This document shows, one piece after another, positions 11,701-25,400 of a DNA stretch of 64,000 nt (position 1 is its first letter; each line of letters begins with the position of its first letter). Both the position numbers and the translations under genes were made by a program. The stretch comes from Paramecium sonneborni. Its lineage: Eukaryota; Ciliophora; Oligohymenophorea; Peniculida; Parameciidae. Where the stretch lies: contig CAJJDN010000004.1 of NCBI GenBank assembly GCA_905182985.1, forward strand, positions 299,664-363,663, given 5' to 3'. The notes under the pieces were generated by a model that saw only the letters and a list, made by a program, of their open reading frames with translations, was not told the origin of the DNA and did not search any database.

Positions 11701-14690
11701 AGAGTATTAGATTAAAAAGAGGAGCTTAATATAATTTACCAATGTAATTTTTACCTACTTAATTACATTAATAAAAATGCATGGTAGTATTTTAAGATAA
11801 CTCAGTTGGTGAGTTTCAATATGAAATTCATGGTAATGTACAACCTCCAGAAGTTTTATATGATCTGAAACCTGATCTTCAAGTTTATATAGATCAAGTA
11901 GCTTCTTTTTATCATCATGTTCCATTTTTTAATCCTTAATTAAAGACAGCCTTGAAGTAAGTAGATTAACTCACAATTGATAAGAAAAAATTAATAAATC
12001 GTTAAAATTCAAATTCAGTCACATTATAGAATAAACCTAGTATTCCTATTGATGATATCTTGTTCTCTGTTTAATTGGAAGAATAACAATCTTACATAAC
12101 CTGTGAAAAAGTATTTTAATTAATCAACTATTAATAATTATTGCTTAATCAAACCAAAAATTCTGAAGATGAAGAAGATCCTTAATAGCAACTTTAGAAA
12201 TCTGATGTAAAATAAAATCTAATTTAATTTTCAATGAATTTTAAAACAGCTGTTAAAGATTATATGAGCCACTTTATGTTAGTAAATGAAACTAAAACTG
12301 ATGTAAGAAGATTTAGAATTTAAATAACCTCTCTTCCAAAACCAATTACAGTTACACTTGAAATGACTATTCCTGCTAGAGAAATAATAACTTAAGAAAT
12401 ACCTATAGTGAATAATACAGATCGTGATTTCAATCTAAAAATTAATTTGGTAGGGGATGATCGATTTTCAATATTAGGTGATGGTTAAAATAAGAGAAGA
12501 AAACAAGAAAAAGTGGTAGATCCCAAAGATACAAAAGACAATAGTTAAAAAAATCACAAAGATCAAGATTATCATTAATAAAATATATAAAAAGAATAAT
12601 TGATAAAGAAGAAATTAAATAATTAACCAACAAATGGTGCAGTTGTAGTTTAGTTTGCACCTGATTGGATTTGTGAGGTCAAAGGAAAATTATCAATAAT
12701 AAATCCATTAACAAATGATTTCTATGAATATTTGTTGATAGGAAAAGGAGAAGAACCATTATCAGAAGGACATTTTACAATAAAAGCTATTGCTAGATAA
12801 CCAATTACATAGATAATTCAAGTGAGTAACAATACAAATGATGAATTAAGATATTCAGTTGAAACTGATGTTTTGAATGCTGCTGGTGAACAAGAGATAA
12901 CAATTTAACCATAAACAACATATGAGTATAAATTAAATATAAATCCAGTAATAAGTGGTTAATTTACAGGATCTATAACTTTTACAGGAAATGGACATTA
13001 TAGATGGTGGACAATAATGTTAGATATAGCCAATCCTAAATCCTCAGGTACTGTAGATTTAGTTTCTCCTATAAGAAAAGCAATTGCATTTGATATAGAA
13101 ATTGCTAATCCTTTGCCTGAGAATGTGACATATGAAGTTTAAATTATAGGTGAAGCTTTATCAGGTGATTCTTGGTTTTCAGTTCTACCAGGAGGATCAT
13201 CAACATATCAATTAGTATTTTAACCACTTCAAGAAGGAAGATGGAAAGGAAGTATTTCATTTTGTCATCCTAAAATGGGTGAAATATGGTATACATTAAA
13301 TCTTATTGGTGAAGATCGAGGAGGTATTAAAGTACCTTAATTTAAAACTGAATTAGGAAAACTAGATAAATGTGAAATGTTACTTGAAAATCCAACATGC
13401 AATTCTATTATTGCAGAAATTGAAAATAGCAATCCTACTAATTTCTCTTTAGAATTCGAAGGAGGTCAATAATTAGTTTTAGAACCTTATACTTTAAAAC
13501 CTGTTTATGTTGTATTTGTACCTTCAGCTCTTACTGCTCACTCTGGAGAAATCTAAATTAAAACTAAAGAAATCGGTAAATGGATCTTTTTATGTTTCGG
13601 AACTGGTGAATCCCCTACTCCTTTTTAAGAAACTACTGTTATTTGTAAAGCTGGACAATCAGTTACTTAGTAGATTGAATTTAAAAATCCTTTAAAAGAT
13701 TCTTTAACTGTTTAAATGGAAATGTAATAATAATAAGAAGGAATCTTTATCCTAATGATGAAAAGATAAAGAATTACCATTGCTCCTTAATCTAGTTTAC
13801 TTATACCCTATTAATTCAGTGCTGTAGATATTAAATCTTATAAATGTAATCTTGTACTTACTATGAATGCTTAAGTTAAATGGACTTATCCACTTTTAGG
13901 ATTAATAGAAAATGAAGAAATTAATAATGTTCATCTTATACAAACAAAGTGTAGAATACCTTTAGTTACTAAATTAAATGTAATTTTAGATGGGTTAAAA
14001 AGTAATGAGAAAGTTATGTATAAAATTACAGATATTGAAATTTTAAAGAAACATCTAAAAATTAATCTACTTGATCATCACATCAAAGATGTCACTCACC
14101 CTTTAAGTTTTGATATTAGATTTCTTCCATACAAACCTTTTAAATTGTAAACAGAATTACAAGTCAAAGTTGAATCTGGTGGTTTATGGAGGTATCACTT
14201 ACTATTTAAATAATAGATTTAAATTATAAGTTAATGCACTAGAGCCATAAATTGATGATATCATTATAATAACTTCTGAAATCAATCTATTAAGTAAAGT
14301 TAGCTTTCGATTGACAAACAGAATCGAAGAAATTGCTAACTTTAAAGCTTACTTTACACCTGATTCAAATCCAGAATTTACTGTTGAACCTTTAACTGGT
14401 CTTTTAGAGCCACATGGTAAAAAAGGGACTGAATTCAAATTGGGCTTTAAACCTAAAGAATATGGAATTCGAAAAGAAGCCAAATTAATTATTGAAACCG
14501 ATTCAATGTATTGGTATATTTTTTTATAAATATAAGGTCTTATATACTAAGAGGTCATTTACCAAAATATATTCCTCCAACTAATGTCAAAAGTCATGGC
14601 ATAAATTATGAGCTCAATAAAATTCCTGCTAATAATAATGAAAAGAATTTTTTGATAGAAAATATGAAGAAACCAAATAAACATAAATGA
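5773..14690 (+). CDS. CFAP47: CFAP47-type giant ciliary protein (ASH repeats plus CH domain)
   Basis: Three introns (6219-6244, 14192-14216, 14514-14536; 26, 25 and 23 nt) leave exactly 2948 codons ending in TGA at 14688-14690. The N-terminus is a Ser/Gln/Arg-rich linker (GYTRIQSGQTKVGGTRIQS). Repeated beta-sandwich modules of the ASH/MSP-like type follow (motifs such as FIDFGFVQQGTENTQELMIQN, YRACPKLKF and QSLQFGDCDVNDNKDILFTI). A calponin-homology domain lies at roughly residues 1650-1770 (EMLILRWIELQATQYW, IINFGMLKDAHILTAMLLSY), and more ASH modules follow it. This order and length match CFAP47, a central-apparatus protein of motile cilia, rather than hydin (longer) or CFAP65 (no CH domain). 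The gene is intact and fits a densely ciliated cell. Confidence 0.87.
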
Positions 14691-14881
14691 TAATTTATAT
14701 ATATTATATTAACTTTTGTTTCCAGAAAATATTTCAATTAAGACCAAAATATAAACATAAATTTTAATATTAGGTTAATTTCTTTATTTTTTTGTTAAAT
14801 TAATAGTTTTCTCAAATTAATTATAATTAATATATCATAACTTATAATCTTTCTTCTTTGATTTTTATTTTTTTAATTCGA

Positions 14882-14893
14882 AACCAAACAACC
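14882..14893 (+). promoter_or_regulatory. Shared upstream motif AACCAAACAACC (relic copy)
   Basis: A short C-containing motif stands out of the AT background about 150 bp before the decayed start of the relic. Near-identical motifs lie at 16232-16242 before gene A (AACCAAACAAC, 176 bp upstream of ATG) and at 31468-31478 before gene B (ACAAAACAACC, 189 bp upstream). I did not find it before the minus-strand copy at 61179. It could be a promoter element or simply conserved flank. Confidence 0.25.
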
Positions 14894-15024
14894 CTATTTT
14901 TAGAATAAAATTGAATGCTTAATACATACAATTTCTATTTTTATACTTTCTTTAAATAAATCATATATCACAAAGCAATAACAATAAATGAAAGTTATCA
15001 CATTATAATTGATTCAACTAATTA

Positions 15025-15420
15025 CTCATTATTCATTGCTTCAATTTTTATTCAACCATATAGGTTTATGATTATAACAAATTTGAACAAAATTTTAAAT
15101 ATAAGGTCCTTAATATAAGGATGGTTAAATTGATTAGGCATAAAAGAATATATTTCATCTTTTATAGTTGTTTTATTCGAAATTAATATATTAATAAATA
15201 CCAATCTTAAGTAGGAAGATTAAAAATCTCTGAATTAAGTCTGTTGATTATGTTGCTTCTAAAATAAAAATGGAGGAAGTCATTATTTTAAGTTATGCAG
15301 ATATATTTTAATTAAATGCTTTAATTAATAACCTTAATTTGATCTTTTATTATTAAAATGTTTTAGCTATGATTACTGATATTTTTAACTACAAGGGTTC
15401 CTTTAAGTTTAGAATTTTTT
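15025..15420 (+). pseudogene. Decayed 5' fragment of the giant surface-protein family
   Basis: Compared with gene A 16401-16830, this stretch keeps the same landmarks in the same order: CATTATT..TG.TTCA at the start codon region, TAAGGTCC, a TCTTAAG.AGG segment, AAAAATGGAGGAAG against AAAATGAGTGGAAG, and TTTGAT.CTTTTAT followed by GATTACT and AATTTTAAAAT-like sequence. The start codon is lost, small indels are present and TGA triplets interrupt the frame. It therefore looks like the first exons (signal peptide and start of the first LamG-like module) of an extra copy that has decayed. Nothing recognisable as the Cys-rich part follows it. Confidence 0.55.
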
Positions 15421-15694
15421 TATTTTCCTAATTATTGAATTTCTTATAGAACTAATTAAATATGTTAAATAGACAATTTTAAATATGTAAAATTTTGAGT
15501 TTGGGACACTGTTAAATCCTATTGGCATCTAAATTTAATATGTTAAAATACATAAATTGTAATCATGTATTCACATTTAAGCTAAAAAAACATACCTTAT
15601 TTTTTTTTCTTATTTAACCGCATAAAATTTCCTTAAAGAGTTCTAATTTAAAATTTTAAATCAAAACAAATATTTAATTTTAATGCTGCTCTTC

Positions 15695-15722
15695 TGAAAA
15701 AAAAAAACACACACACACAAAA
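15695..15722. repeat. Short A-tract and (CA)n microsatellite
   Basis: A run of about eleven A residues is followed by seven or so CA dinucleotides. It is the only clear dinucleotide microsatellite I saw in this intergenic stretch and has no evident function. Confidence 0.7.
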
Positions 15723-16231
15723 ATACTTCTTAAATACAGTTATTCATCTTTAATGAAGGGAATTAGATAAATCTCAAACTAGAAAAAGTTTTTTATCAAA
15801 TTGATTTTATGATTAAAAAAATTTATTCTTGTAGTTACTTTTTTATTTTTAAGGAATTTCATTCCTCTGATAACAATTAGGATTTAAAGTATGAATTAAG
15901 AGTTTTTAATGTTCTTTCTCTTAATAATAATAATGACATTATACATATTATTTTATCAAAAATTAAAGAGAGAGAGACTCAGCAAATATAATAAAATATA
16001 TATTACTTATTGACATAATATACATATATTAATTTAAGAATTTTATCATTAATCTTGTACTAAAGTAGTAGAAACAATGGCTTAAATAAAATTCATGAAA
16101 AGTTTTATTTGATTACGTTTTTTGTAAACTACTATTTGCTTACTTATCTTATATTTAATGATTATTAGGAATCAGACCTATTGTTATTAATATGAACTAA
16201 CTTTATTTGATTTTTTAATTAAAAAATTTAG

Positions 16232-16242
16232 AACCAAACAAC
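16232..16242 (+). promoter_or_regulatory. Shared upstream motif before gene A
   Basis: AACCAAACAAC, 176 bp upstream of the start codon of gene A, matches the motif at the same relative place before gene B and before the decayed copy. It is a candidate family-specific promoter element, based only on conservation between three flanks. Confidence 0.25.
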
Positions 16243-16407
16243 TTTCTTTCAAGTCGAATATCTAGCATGAAAATTTATTGTCATTATAACCTCATCATTG
16301 AGAATAACATGTACATAATTTCTTAAATTTTTTTCCATTTTATATACGAACCATCTTTATTTTTGTGGTATTTCTGTGAGGTGATTTATTATTTTTTTCA
16401 TTATTAA

Positions 16408-19400
16408 ATGTTTCATTTAGTATTTATCCTAATAGTTATTTATCAAGTCTATGCTTAAACTAAACTTAAGCTGTAAGGTCCACAACCACTTTATATGGAT
16501 TGTAAAAACTTCTCAGATGGTATGAAAATTTTTATAAATTTTAAGTGGATAATGGTTTTGTCGGAAATTAATACTTTTATAAATATCTATCTTAAGAAGG
16601 CACACTCAAATCTTTAGATTAAATTTCATTTAGTTTTTGGATGATGGTGCATTCTAAGATGAAAATGAGTGGAAGATAAATTATATTTAGTTTTGTTGAT
16701 GGATTTTCATCAAATCCTGTAATAATTATAATTTATTTAGTATTTAAATTTGATGCTTTATTATAGAATAGAATCAGGTGATTACTATTTAAATTTAATT
16801 AATCAAAAAATGACTCCCGAAATTTTAAAATTAAAAATTGTTTAGTATTTTATATGATATTATATGTTAGAGAAAAAGATCTTTTCAGAGATTCATGGAG
16901 TCATGTATTTCTTTCAATTGATTAAAAATCTTCAAACAATACTTTCCTTAACCTGAAATTTTTTTCAACTTATAATTTTTAGCTTTTTTAAGTAGTTGAC
17001 ACATTAATTAATGAGAAGTAGATATTGATCTAAATTTTAGACTAATTTTTAAATTTAATGTTCATTCTAGAATAACAAATTAACCACTCCTAATTAATGC
17101 ACTCACGGATTATAAGGCTTGCATTAACCTAGCAAATTTTGATTATATAAATGGATGGTCATCTATGGACTAAGAAATATATGTAGATTATGAACCCATA
17201 CTTAAATTTTCATTAAAACCTTATGCATCAGAAGGTCTTATAGTAGATAAAGTTTTTGATCAAATTAATTTGAGACAAAGTACAGTTCCAATTGAATATA
17301 GTGGAAATATAGGTTTGAATTTGTATAAGAATACATAGATAGTTTACAATTTCTTAGAAAAATTGTCTTCTTTAACAATAATGTTTTGGGTTAAACCTTA
17401 AAATATATAATCTTCATTTTAATTTTTATCTTTAACAGATGATGTTTTATAAGAAACAAGTATAGGGTTTGGAGTTAATAAAAATTATGATCTATTGTTT
17501 TATCAAATTTATTCTAAGTCTCCAATTGGGGCTTTGGCCTCCAACACTTGGAAAAAAGTTACAGCTGCATTTTTAGATTTAGGTTTTAATGCAAACTTTG
17601 TGCCATTAAATTAAAAAAAAGCAATGAGAATATTTATTGATAATGTCTAAACAAAGTTAGATTTTGTTATGAACATAAAACCATATAAAAGATTAGTTAT
17701 AGGACCTGTTTTTATGGATGATTATGGATAAGAAGTCATTGACATTTAAGATATAAAAATTTTTTCAGGATATGGAATTATATAAACATTTAATCATGAT
17801 TGTTAAATGTTGGTTGGCAAGTATTGTGCATTTTGTAAATCAGGCACTCATTATTGTAAAGAATAAGATCCTAATGATGACATTAAAGTTTATAATTGTC
17901 CAGCTGGATATAAAGATTAAAATTATGAATGCTCTTAAATTATTATTCCAAATTGTCTCAGAATGCCATCTTCTACATGCGAAATATGTGCAAAAGATTA
18001 TCTATTAACAAACGGATAATGTTTATCAACTAATTAAAGTGTTACATCTCCTTTCGCTTGTTAGGATCTTAATGCACAATTTTGCTCAATCATGAATTCC
18101 ATAACTAAATCTATTAAAATCAGAAGTGACATAAGTAAATTATGCTTAAATAATTTATACTCATTCAGCTAATAGACCTGTACTGGAACAGCAGTACTTT
18201 CATGCTTGAAATCTTAATATCGTTCGTAGTGTTTGTAGTGTTAACCTGGTTTTTCATTATCTGAAATTAAAACTTGCTCAAAAAGTTGCTCAAATAATTT
18301 TAAGTTTTTATAATCAGATGGTTAATGTGTAAATTAATGTAAAAAATATTTATTCAGCATAACATGTGCTTTTACAGGCAGCATATAAACTAATTAATGC
18401 AATCCATTAGATACTTGTTTAAGCACTGAAAAGGATCTTGGATATTATTGTTTGACAAGTGCATAAAGTATTCCAGGAAAAACTAAGAGTTGTAAAATAG
18501 TAAGAGGCAAAGTTTTATAAGATTAAATTTTTCTTTGCCATTAAAAATGCAAATATTGTTTTGGCTCTAATGAAAGAAATTGTTTGGGTTGCTATGACAA
18601 TATGTATTTCAATCCTCATACCACATAATGTTTATCTACTTGCTATAACCCTAATTAGAATGCCAGATTTATATATAATAACATATAAAATTGGATGTGT
18701 GAATTAGCATGTCCATCTTATTTATTAACTCAGGATTTTAATTGTGTAAAAGAATGCAGTGAAGGATATAAATTATATGAAAATAAATGCTACAAAACTA
18801 ATCTAAGTGAAATGTATGAAACAACATTAGATATTATATATAAAGAAAAAGAATTATAAGGACAAGTAGAAGTAGAAGTAGAAAAAATAAAAACAATTGA
18901 CATACTGAAGAATTGTCCAGAATTTTGTGAATCATGTAATAGTGATACAATTTGTACAAAGTGTCTAAATCTTTACCCTATGGATGATAATATGTGTGTT
19001 AAATCATGCTACCCAAAATACTTAGAGATTATAAATGATATTTATTCATGTAAATTAAGTTGTGACGTTGGAGATTTAATCTACAAAAATGATAATATTA
19101 ATGGATATCAAATTAATTAATGTTTTAAGAAAAAATGTGGAGTTATTAGAGTCAATAAAGAATATTAAACTTATTAACATTAAACAGATTCACATCGATG
19201 TCTGTATCCATGTGAAGCAGGATATTATGGTAACACTCTCCTTCTTTAATGTTAACCATGTAGTGATAAGTGTATGACCTGTGAAGTATATCCATAATTT
19301 TGCACTTCTTGTTACCCTATGACATTCTTATAGGATAGTGATTGTTTTGAATCATGTAGAGGAAAGTTTTAAAATTATATAAACTGGAAATGCGAAGGAT

Positions 19401-22400
19401 CTTGTTCAACAGGATATAAAGTTGTAGATAAAGTTTCCAATATAAATGCTTGTGTTTCAAAATGTGGAGAAATCTTTGCCACTTTTGTTTATTCTTGGAA
19501 TAATAGCTGTTATGAAAAAAAACCAGAAATAGGAGCTTATTGTATAGGATACGAATGCTATAACTGTAATTATAAGTGCAACACATGTTCAGGTCCTAAC
19601 GCTAATTAATGTTTATCTTGTAAACCAAAAACTTATTTATAAAATAATGAATGTGTTAAATATTGCATTCCATAATTCTAGGATAATATTAATTGGTAAT
19701 GTGTTAATGAATGCCCAATAGATAGTTATCGTACTTCAGGAAAGTTATTAATTAATGGTATTAATCAAAATGTTACATGTTGTGCTATTACTTGCTTATT
19801 TAATTAATATTAATTTTAAAATTAATGCTTTAATAGTTAACAATCTGAAACTTACTGTTAAAAAAGAGAAAATTATTATTATTGTGATAAGTGTGCCTCT
19901 GTTTGCAAAGAATGTCAAAATGCCTATTCTACATCTTGTTCAAAATGTGCTATTGGAGCTTATTTATAAGGAACTACATGTTTCACTGATTGTCCAGATA
20001 ATGCACCTTATAAGGATGATAACAATTAAAGATGTGTTACAACTTGCCCTTACTATGCAGAAAATGGTCGTTGCGTTTATTCATGTTCTCCTTCATTTTA
20101 CTAATATTAATTAAAAAAACTTTGTTATTAAATGGGATGTCCATTAGGAACTTATAATTAACCTAATACAAAATAATGTTATAATTGTTATATTGGTTGT
20201 GCAACTTGTACTGGAGGTCTTCAAAAATAATGTAAAACTTGTTTACCTGGATATTTTTTGAACGGAGGAACATTTTGCATGAATGGTTGTACAGTTGAGC
20301 CAGATTTAGTTTAAGATTGGGTTAATGGAGCATGTGTGCAATAATGCCCTTAAGGTACATATTTACAAACATTACCTGGAGGAGACCTAGCTTGTAAAGA
20401 AGATTGCCCAATTTATTATTATTCTAATATATGCGTTTCGAATTGTCCAGAATAAACATATTTAGATAAATAAATTTGTAGAAGTTGTGCAAGTGCTTGT
20501 TCAGAATGTTTTGGCACAAAAATCGATCAATGTTCTAAATGTGATCTTGGATATTATATTGAATAAACTACATGTTATGCAATTTGCCCTGATTATAAGC
20601 CATATGCAAATTTAGCTGATTCAAGATGTGTTGCTCAATGCCCTGATTATTTATACTTAAAAAAAAATTATTGCTTTAGTCCCTGCCCTGCCATCTTATA
20701 CTATTATGAAATAAATGGTAAAAAAGAATGTGTTGATCAATGCTATTCAAAATCTTATTTATGGCTTGGTAAATGTTATGAATGTAATTCAATTTGCAAA
20801 GAATGTTTTGGCCCTAATAATGGAAATTGTCTTGAATGTGAATTACCTTACTTTTTGAATTAATAGACATGTGGAGTCACCTGTCCTAAATTTTATGACT
20901 AAACAGATCATATATGCAAAGATGCATGTCCTGTTAATTTAGTTATTTAAGAATCTAATTGTTAAAATAAATGTGATCCTGGATATTTAATTTATAATAA
21001 GGTTTGTGTTAAATATTGTCCATTTTATGCATATTAAGTGGATAACTACTGCTATGATTGTAATTTTTTTTGTAGCTCTTGTTTTGGACCAACATCTAAT
21101 GAATGCTTTTCTTGTAATGATAATTATTTTTAAGATGGATATAGTTGTAAATCAGTTTGCCCTTAATTTTATAATAAAGAAAATAAAAAATGTATGCTTA
21201 ATTGCACTGGTCTGTAAGAAATCACCGAAAAAAAAGAGTGTGTTTCTTAATGTCCATCAAATTACATAACTTGTTAATCTAAATGTGTTTTAGTCCTATA
21301 AGATGGATATTATTAAGATGGAAAAATATGTAAAAAATGTGATCCTAGATGTTCAAAATGCACTTCCCCAACACTTTGTTAAGCTTGTGTTTAAAATTTT
21401 TATCTTGAAGTTTAATCTTGTGTGATGATTTGCTCGAATTCTTATTTGTACATGGATCCCCTTTCGAGATCCTGTGTAACAAAATGTCCTTACACATTAT
21501 ATCATTTAGAATAATATGGAAAAAGATTTTGTGTAGCTGATTGCGCTTACAAACTTTATGATTAATGTGTATTAAAATGTCCAAAAGGAATGTATTCAAA
21601 AAATAAAGTATGTACTAAATGCCCTTAATATTGTGAAGAATGTGAAACTGCTACAAAATGTACAAAATGTTTATTGGGTTATTATTTTTAAAATGGATCA
21701 TGCTTAAAAAGTTGTTTAAATAGTAAGACTGATACAAAGAATTTTAAGTGTGTTAATACGTGTGATGCTTCTTTGTTTGAATATAAAAATGAATGCTTAG
21801 AAAATTGTCCAACAAATCCAATTTTGTATAAAAATAAAAAAATATGTTCTCTTTCATGTCCAAATAATACTTATTAAAACGAAAGAGAATGTGTAGATTG
21901 CAATGCATCCTGTTTAACATGCATAGGACCTACTAATAAAGATTGCATAACATGTTAAGATGGATTTTATTTGGATAATTAAATTTGTACCAATGCATGT
22001 TCATCTTTATATGATGAAGTCAATAAAAAATGTGTTCTTGCGTGTCCTAAAAATCTCTTTAAGAATTAAAATAAATGTGTAAAAATATGTGATGCTTACC
22101 AATATATTAATAATTGTGTTAACACCTGTCCACCATAAACATATGCTTTGAATTAAAAATGTTTTGATTGTTCTGAAAATTGTCAAGAATGCAATTCTTT
22201 NGAATGATTAGACATGTGAAGTCACCTGTCCTTAATTTTATGACTTAACAGATCATAAATGTAAAGATGCATGTCCTGTTAATTTAGTAATTTAAGGTGT
22301 TAATTGTTAAAATGAATGTGATACTGGCTATTTAATTTATAATTAAGTTTGTGTTAATGATTGTCCATCTTTTGCGTATTAAGTGGATAACTACTGCCAT

Positions 22401-25400
22401 GATTGTAATTTATTTTGTACTACTTGTTTTGGATCATCAGCTAACGAATGTTTTTCTTGTATTGATAATTATTTCTTAGATGGATAAAGTTGCAAATCAG
22501 TATGTCCTTTATTTTATAATAAAGAAACTAAAGAATGTTTGCAAAATTGCACTGGCCTGTATGAAATCATCGAAAATAAAGAGTGTGTTTCTTCATGTCC
22601 ACTAAATTATATAACTTGTGAATCTAAATGTGTTTTAGTCCTAGAAGATGGATATTATGAGAATAACAAACAATGCTAAAAATGTGATCCTAAATGTTCA
22701 AAATGCACCTCAGGCACTATTTGTTAAGCTTGTGCAAAGAATTTTTATCTTGAAGTTTAAAATTGTGTAAGTTTTTGCTCAAATTAATATTTACATATGG
22801 ATCCTATTACAAATTAGTGTGTAACTAAATGTCCACCTACATTGTATCATCAGGAATCATTTGGTAAAAGATTTTGTGTAGCTGATTGCACTTTTAGATT
22901 ATATGATCAATGCGTATCAAAATGTCCAAATGGAATGTATTCAAAAGATAAAGTATGTACAAAATGTCCTTAATATTGTGAAGAATGTGAGACTGCTACA
23001 AAATGCACAAAATGTTTATAAGGATATTATTTTCAAAATGGATCATGCTTACTTAGTTGTGTAAGTGGTAAAACAGATAGAAAAAATATTAACTGTGTTG
23101 ATGAGTGTGATGCTTCTTTGTTTGAATTTTAAAATGAATGCTTAGAAAATTGTCCCACAGATCCAATTTTGTATAACAATAAAAAGATATGTTCTCTTAC
23201 ATGTCCAAATAATACATATTAAAATGAAAGAGAATGTATAGATTGCGATGCATCCTGTTTAACATGCATAGGACCTACAGATAAAGATTGCCTAACTTGT
23301 TAAGATGGATATTATTTGGATAATTAAATTTGTACAAATTTATGTTCATCTTTATATGATGAAGTTAATAAAAAATGTGTTATCACTTGTCCTACTAATC
23401 TCTTTTAAGATTAAGATAAATGTGTAAAAATATGTAGTGCATACCAATATATTAATAATTGTGTTAACACCTGTCCACCATTAACATATACTTTGAATTA
23501 AAAATGTTTTGATTGTTCTGAAAATTGTCAAGAATGTAATTCTCTTGGATGCACAATATGTGGTTCTGGTACATTTTTAAATGATGGTTTATGTAGTAAT
23601 TATTGCCCATATTTTTACAATAAAGTAAATAATCAATGTGCTTAATTATGTCCAAAAGATACTTTTGTATATATAGATCATTGTTATTCAGAATGCCCTG
23701 TGAGTACTTATTCATATAAAAATAATTGTCTTTTGGCATGTCCAGCTTTAACAGTTTAAGTAAATAATGCATGCGTTTCATGTTCTGAAAGATGTTTAAT
23801 TTGTAAGAGTGAACATGAATGTTCAAAATGCGAAAACCCATATTTTTTATTTAATGGTTATTGCGTTGTGAAATGCCCAATATAATTACCTTTTTAAGAC
23901 ATTACTAATGGCTTGTGTGTTTCGACTTGTCCACCTGAATCTTATGAAAAAGGATATGAGTGTGTTAAGGAATGTGATTTGATTATACACTAAAAGCAAT
24001 GCCTCTAAGCATGTCCTATTGGGTATTACGGTAATGATTATTGTAAACCATGCCGATTAGAATGCGAAGCTTGTTCAAGTTTTGAAATTTGCACAGAATG
24101 TAATGAAAATTTCTTTCTTGAATTCAATCAATGTGATACTTAATGTACTAAAATAAAAGATTTAAAATCAAAATCATGCGTCAATGTTTGCAACAATTTT
24201 TTATATAAGAATGTTTGTTATGAAACTTGCCCAAATAACACATATGAATTTATAAACGAATGTGTCTTAAATTGTAATAATGGGTATTATGGCACTATAG
24301 ACTATAAATGCTAGAAGTGTCCCTAATAATGTGTAAATTGTATTAACTCTTCCGAATGTACCAAATGTACTATAGGATACTTTTTACATAATAAACAATG
24401 TTTAGATTAATGTCCTGTCTCATTTTTTTCAAATCCTGTACTTAACGAGTGTTCAAAAAAATGTCCTGTCACGACATTTATATTTTAAAATTCTTGTCTT
24501 TTTGAATGCCCCTCTTAATATTTTAACGATATGGATAATTATAAATGTGTGAATAATTGTGGACCTTAATAGTATTTAAGTAAAAAAAACTGTTTAAAAT
24601 GTTCGATAGAATGTGATTAGTGCACTGGAAAAGGAAATAATAATTGCATCAAGTGTGCAAGCAGTTTTATCTTGACTGAAGATGGATTTTGTATAGGCAA
24701 TTGTAAAGATGGATATTACAAATAAGATAATTCTTGTTATTAATGTATACATAAGTGTTAAACATGCTCAAATGCGACTGATTGCATTAAATGTAGAGGG
24801 TTCAATAGAAATGCTGAAGATTGTTCTTGTCCAAAAGGATACTATGATGATGAATTCTAAGATGATTGTAAAAAATGTCCTTGTGATGAATGTACTTCAA
24901 GTGATAACTGTCTTATATGTAAAAATAATCTTTAAGTTCCAAAATGTAATTGCGATAGAGTTCTCAATGATGATTGGTGCATTACTTGTCAAGTAGCTAA
25001 AGTCAATATTTATTATTCTGATGATCTAAATCAAATAATAGTAAATTTTGGTTATTTAATTTCTGTTAATTTAATAAATCCATTTTAACCTTCAAATTGT
25101 TCTTCTTGGTTTGATAATTCAGAAATTTTTGGTAAAAATGCTTAATGTTATTTATCTTGGAATAGATATGCCGTACACATTATATTATAACCTTATGCAT
25201 CTATTAAAATAGGAGATTAGTTAAATTTTAAGAGTTCTTTTTATAGAGACGTAGATTAAGGGATTTGTGATGAACTGTTTATTGAATAATTTATTGAAAA
25301 TTAAGTGAAAGAACCTTAAAGCTTCTCTAAACCTTATATTCTTTTTGATGTTCCTTCATTTGTTAGCACATGCAAAACAATATTTATTAAATAAATCTTA

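Larger units (their letters stand above)
14691..16407. other. AT-rich intergenic stretch upstream of gene A, with a decayed gene fragment
   Basis: This 1.7 kb lies between the CFAP47 stop and the start of surface gene A. Apart from the gene fragment listed separately, I see no open frame. A short A-run followed by a CA microsatellite (about 15700-15720) is present. The sequence from about 15480 onward resembles, in patches, the sequence upstream of gene B (about 31000-31650); for example an AAAAT.TTGAG...TTGGGACA signature occurs at about 15488 and 31010. Both therefore appear to be inherited 5' flanks of the family. Confidence 0.5.

Noticed and set aside
14514..14536. Reading 14311-14529 as a separate short protein
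   Set aside because: It is the in-frame part of CFAP47 between two introns and continues after the intron at 14514-14536 to the TGA at 14690.
17772..18008. Open frames in the +1 frame or antisense of the Cys-rich region (for example 17772-18008, 21345-21599, 51370-51720)
   Set aside because: They overlap the continuous Cys-rich frame that is conserved between A, B and D. They exist only because repeated TGT/TGC codons shift into open frames, and they lose meaning under the ciliate code.
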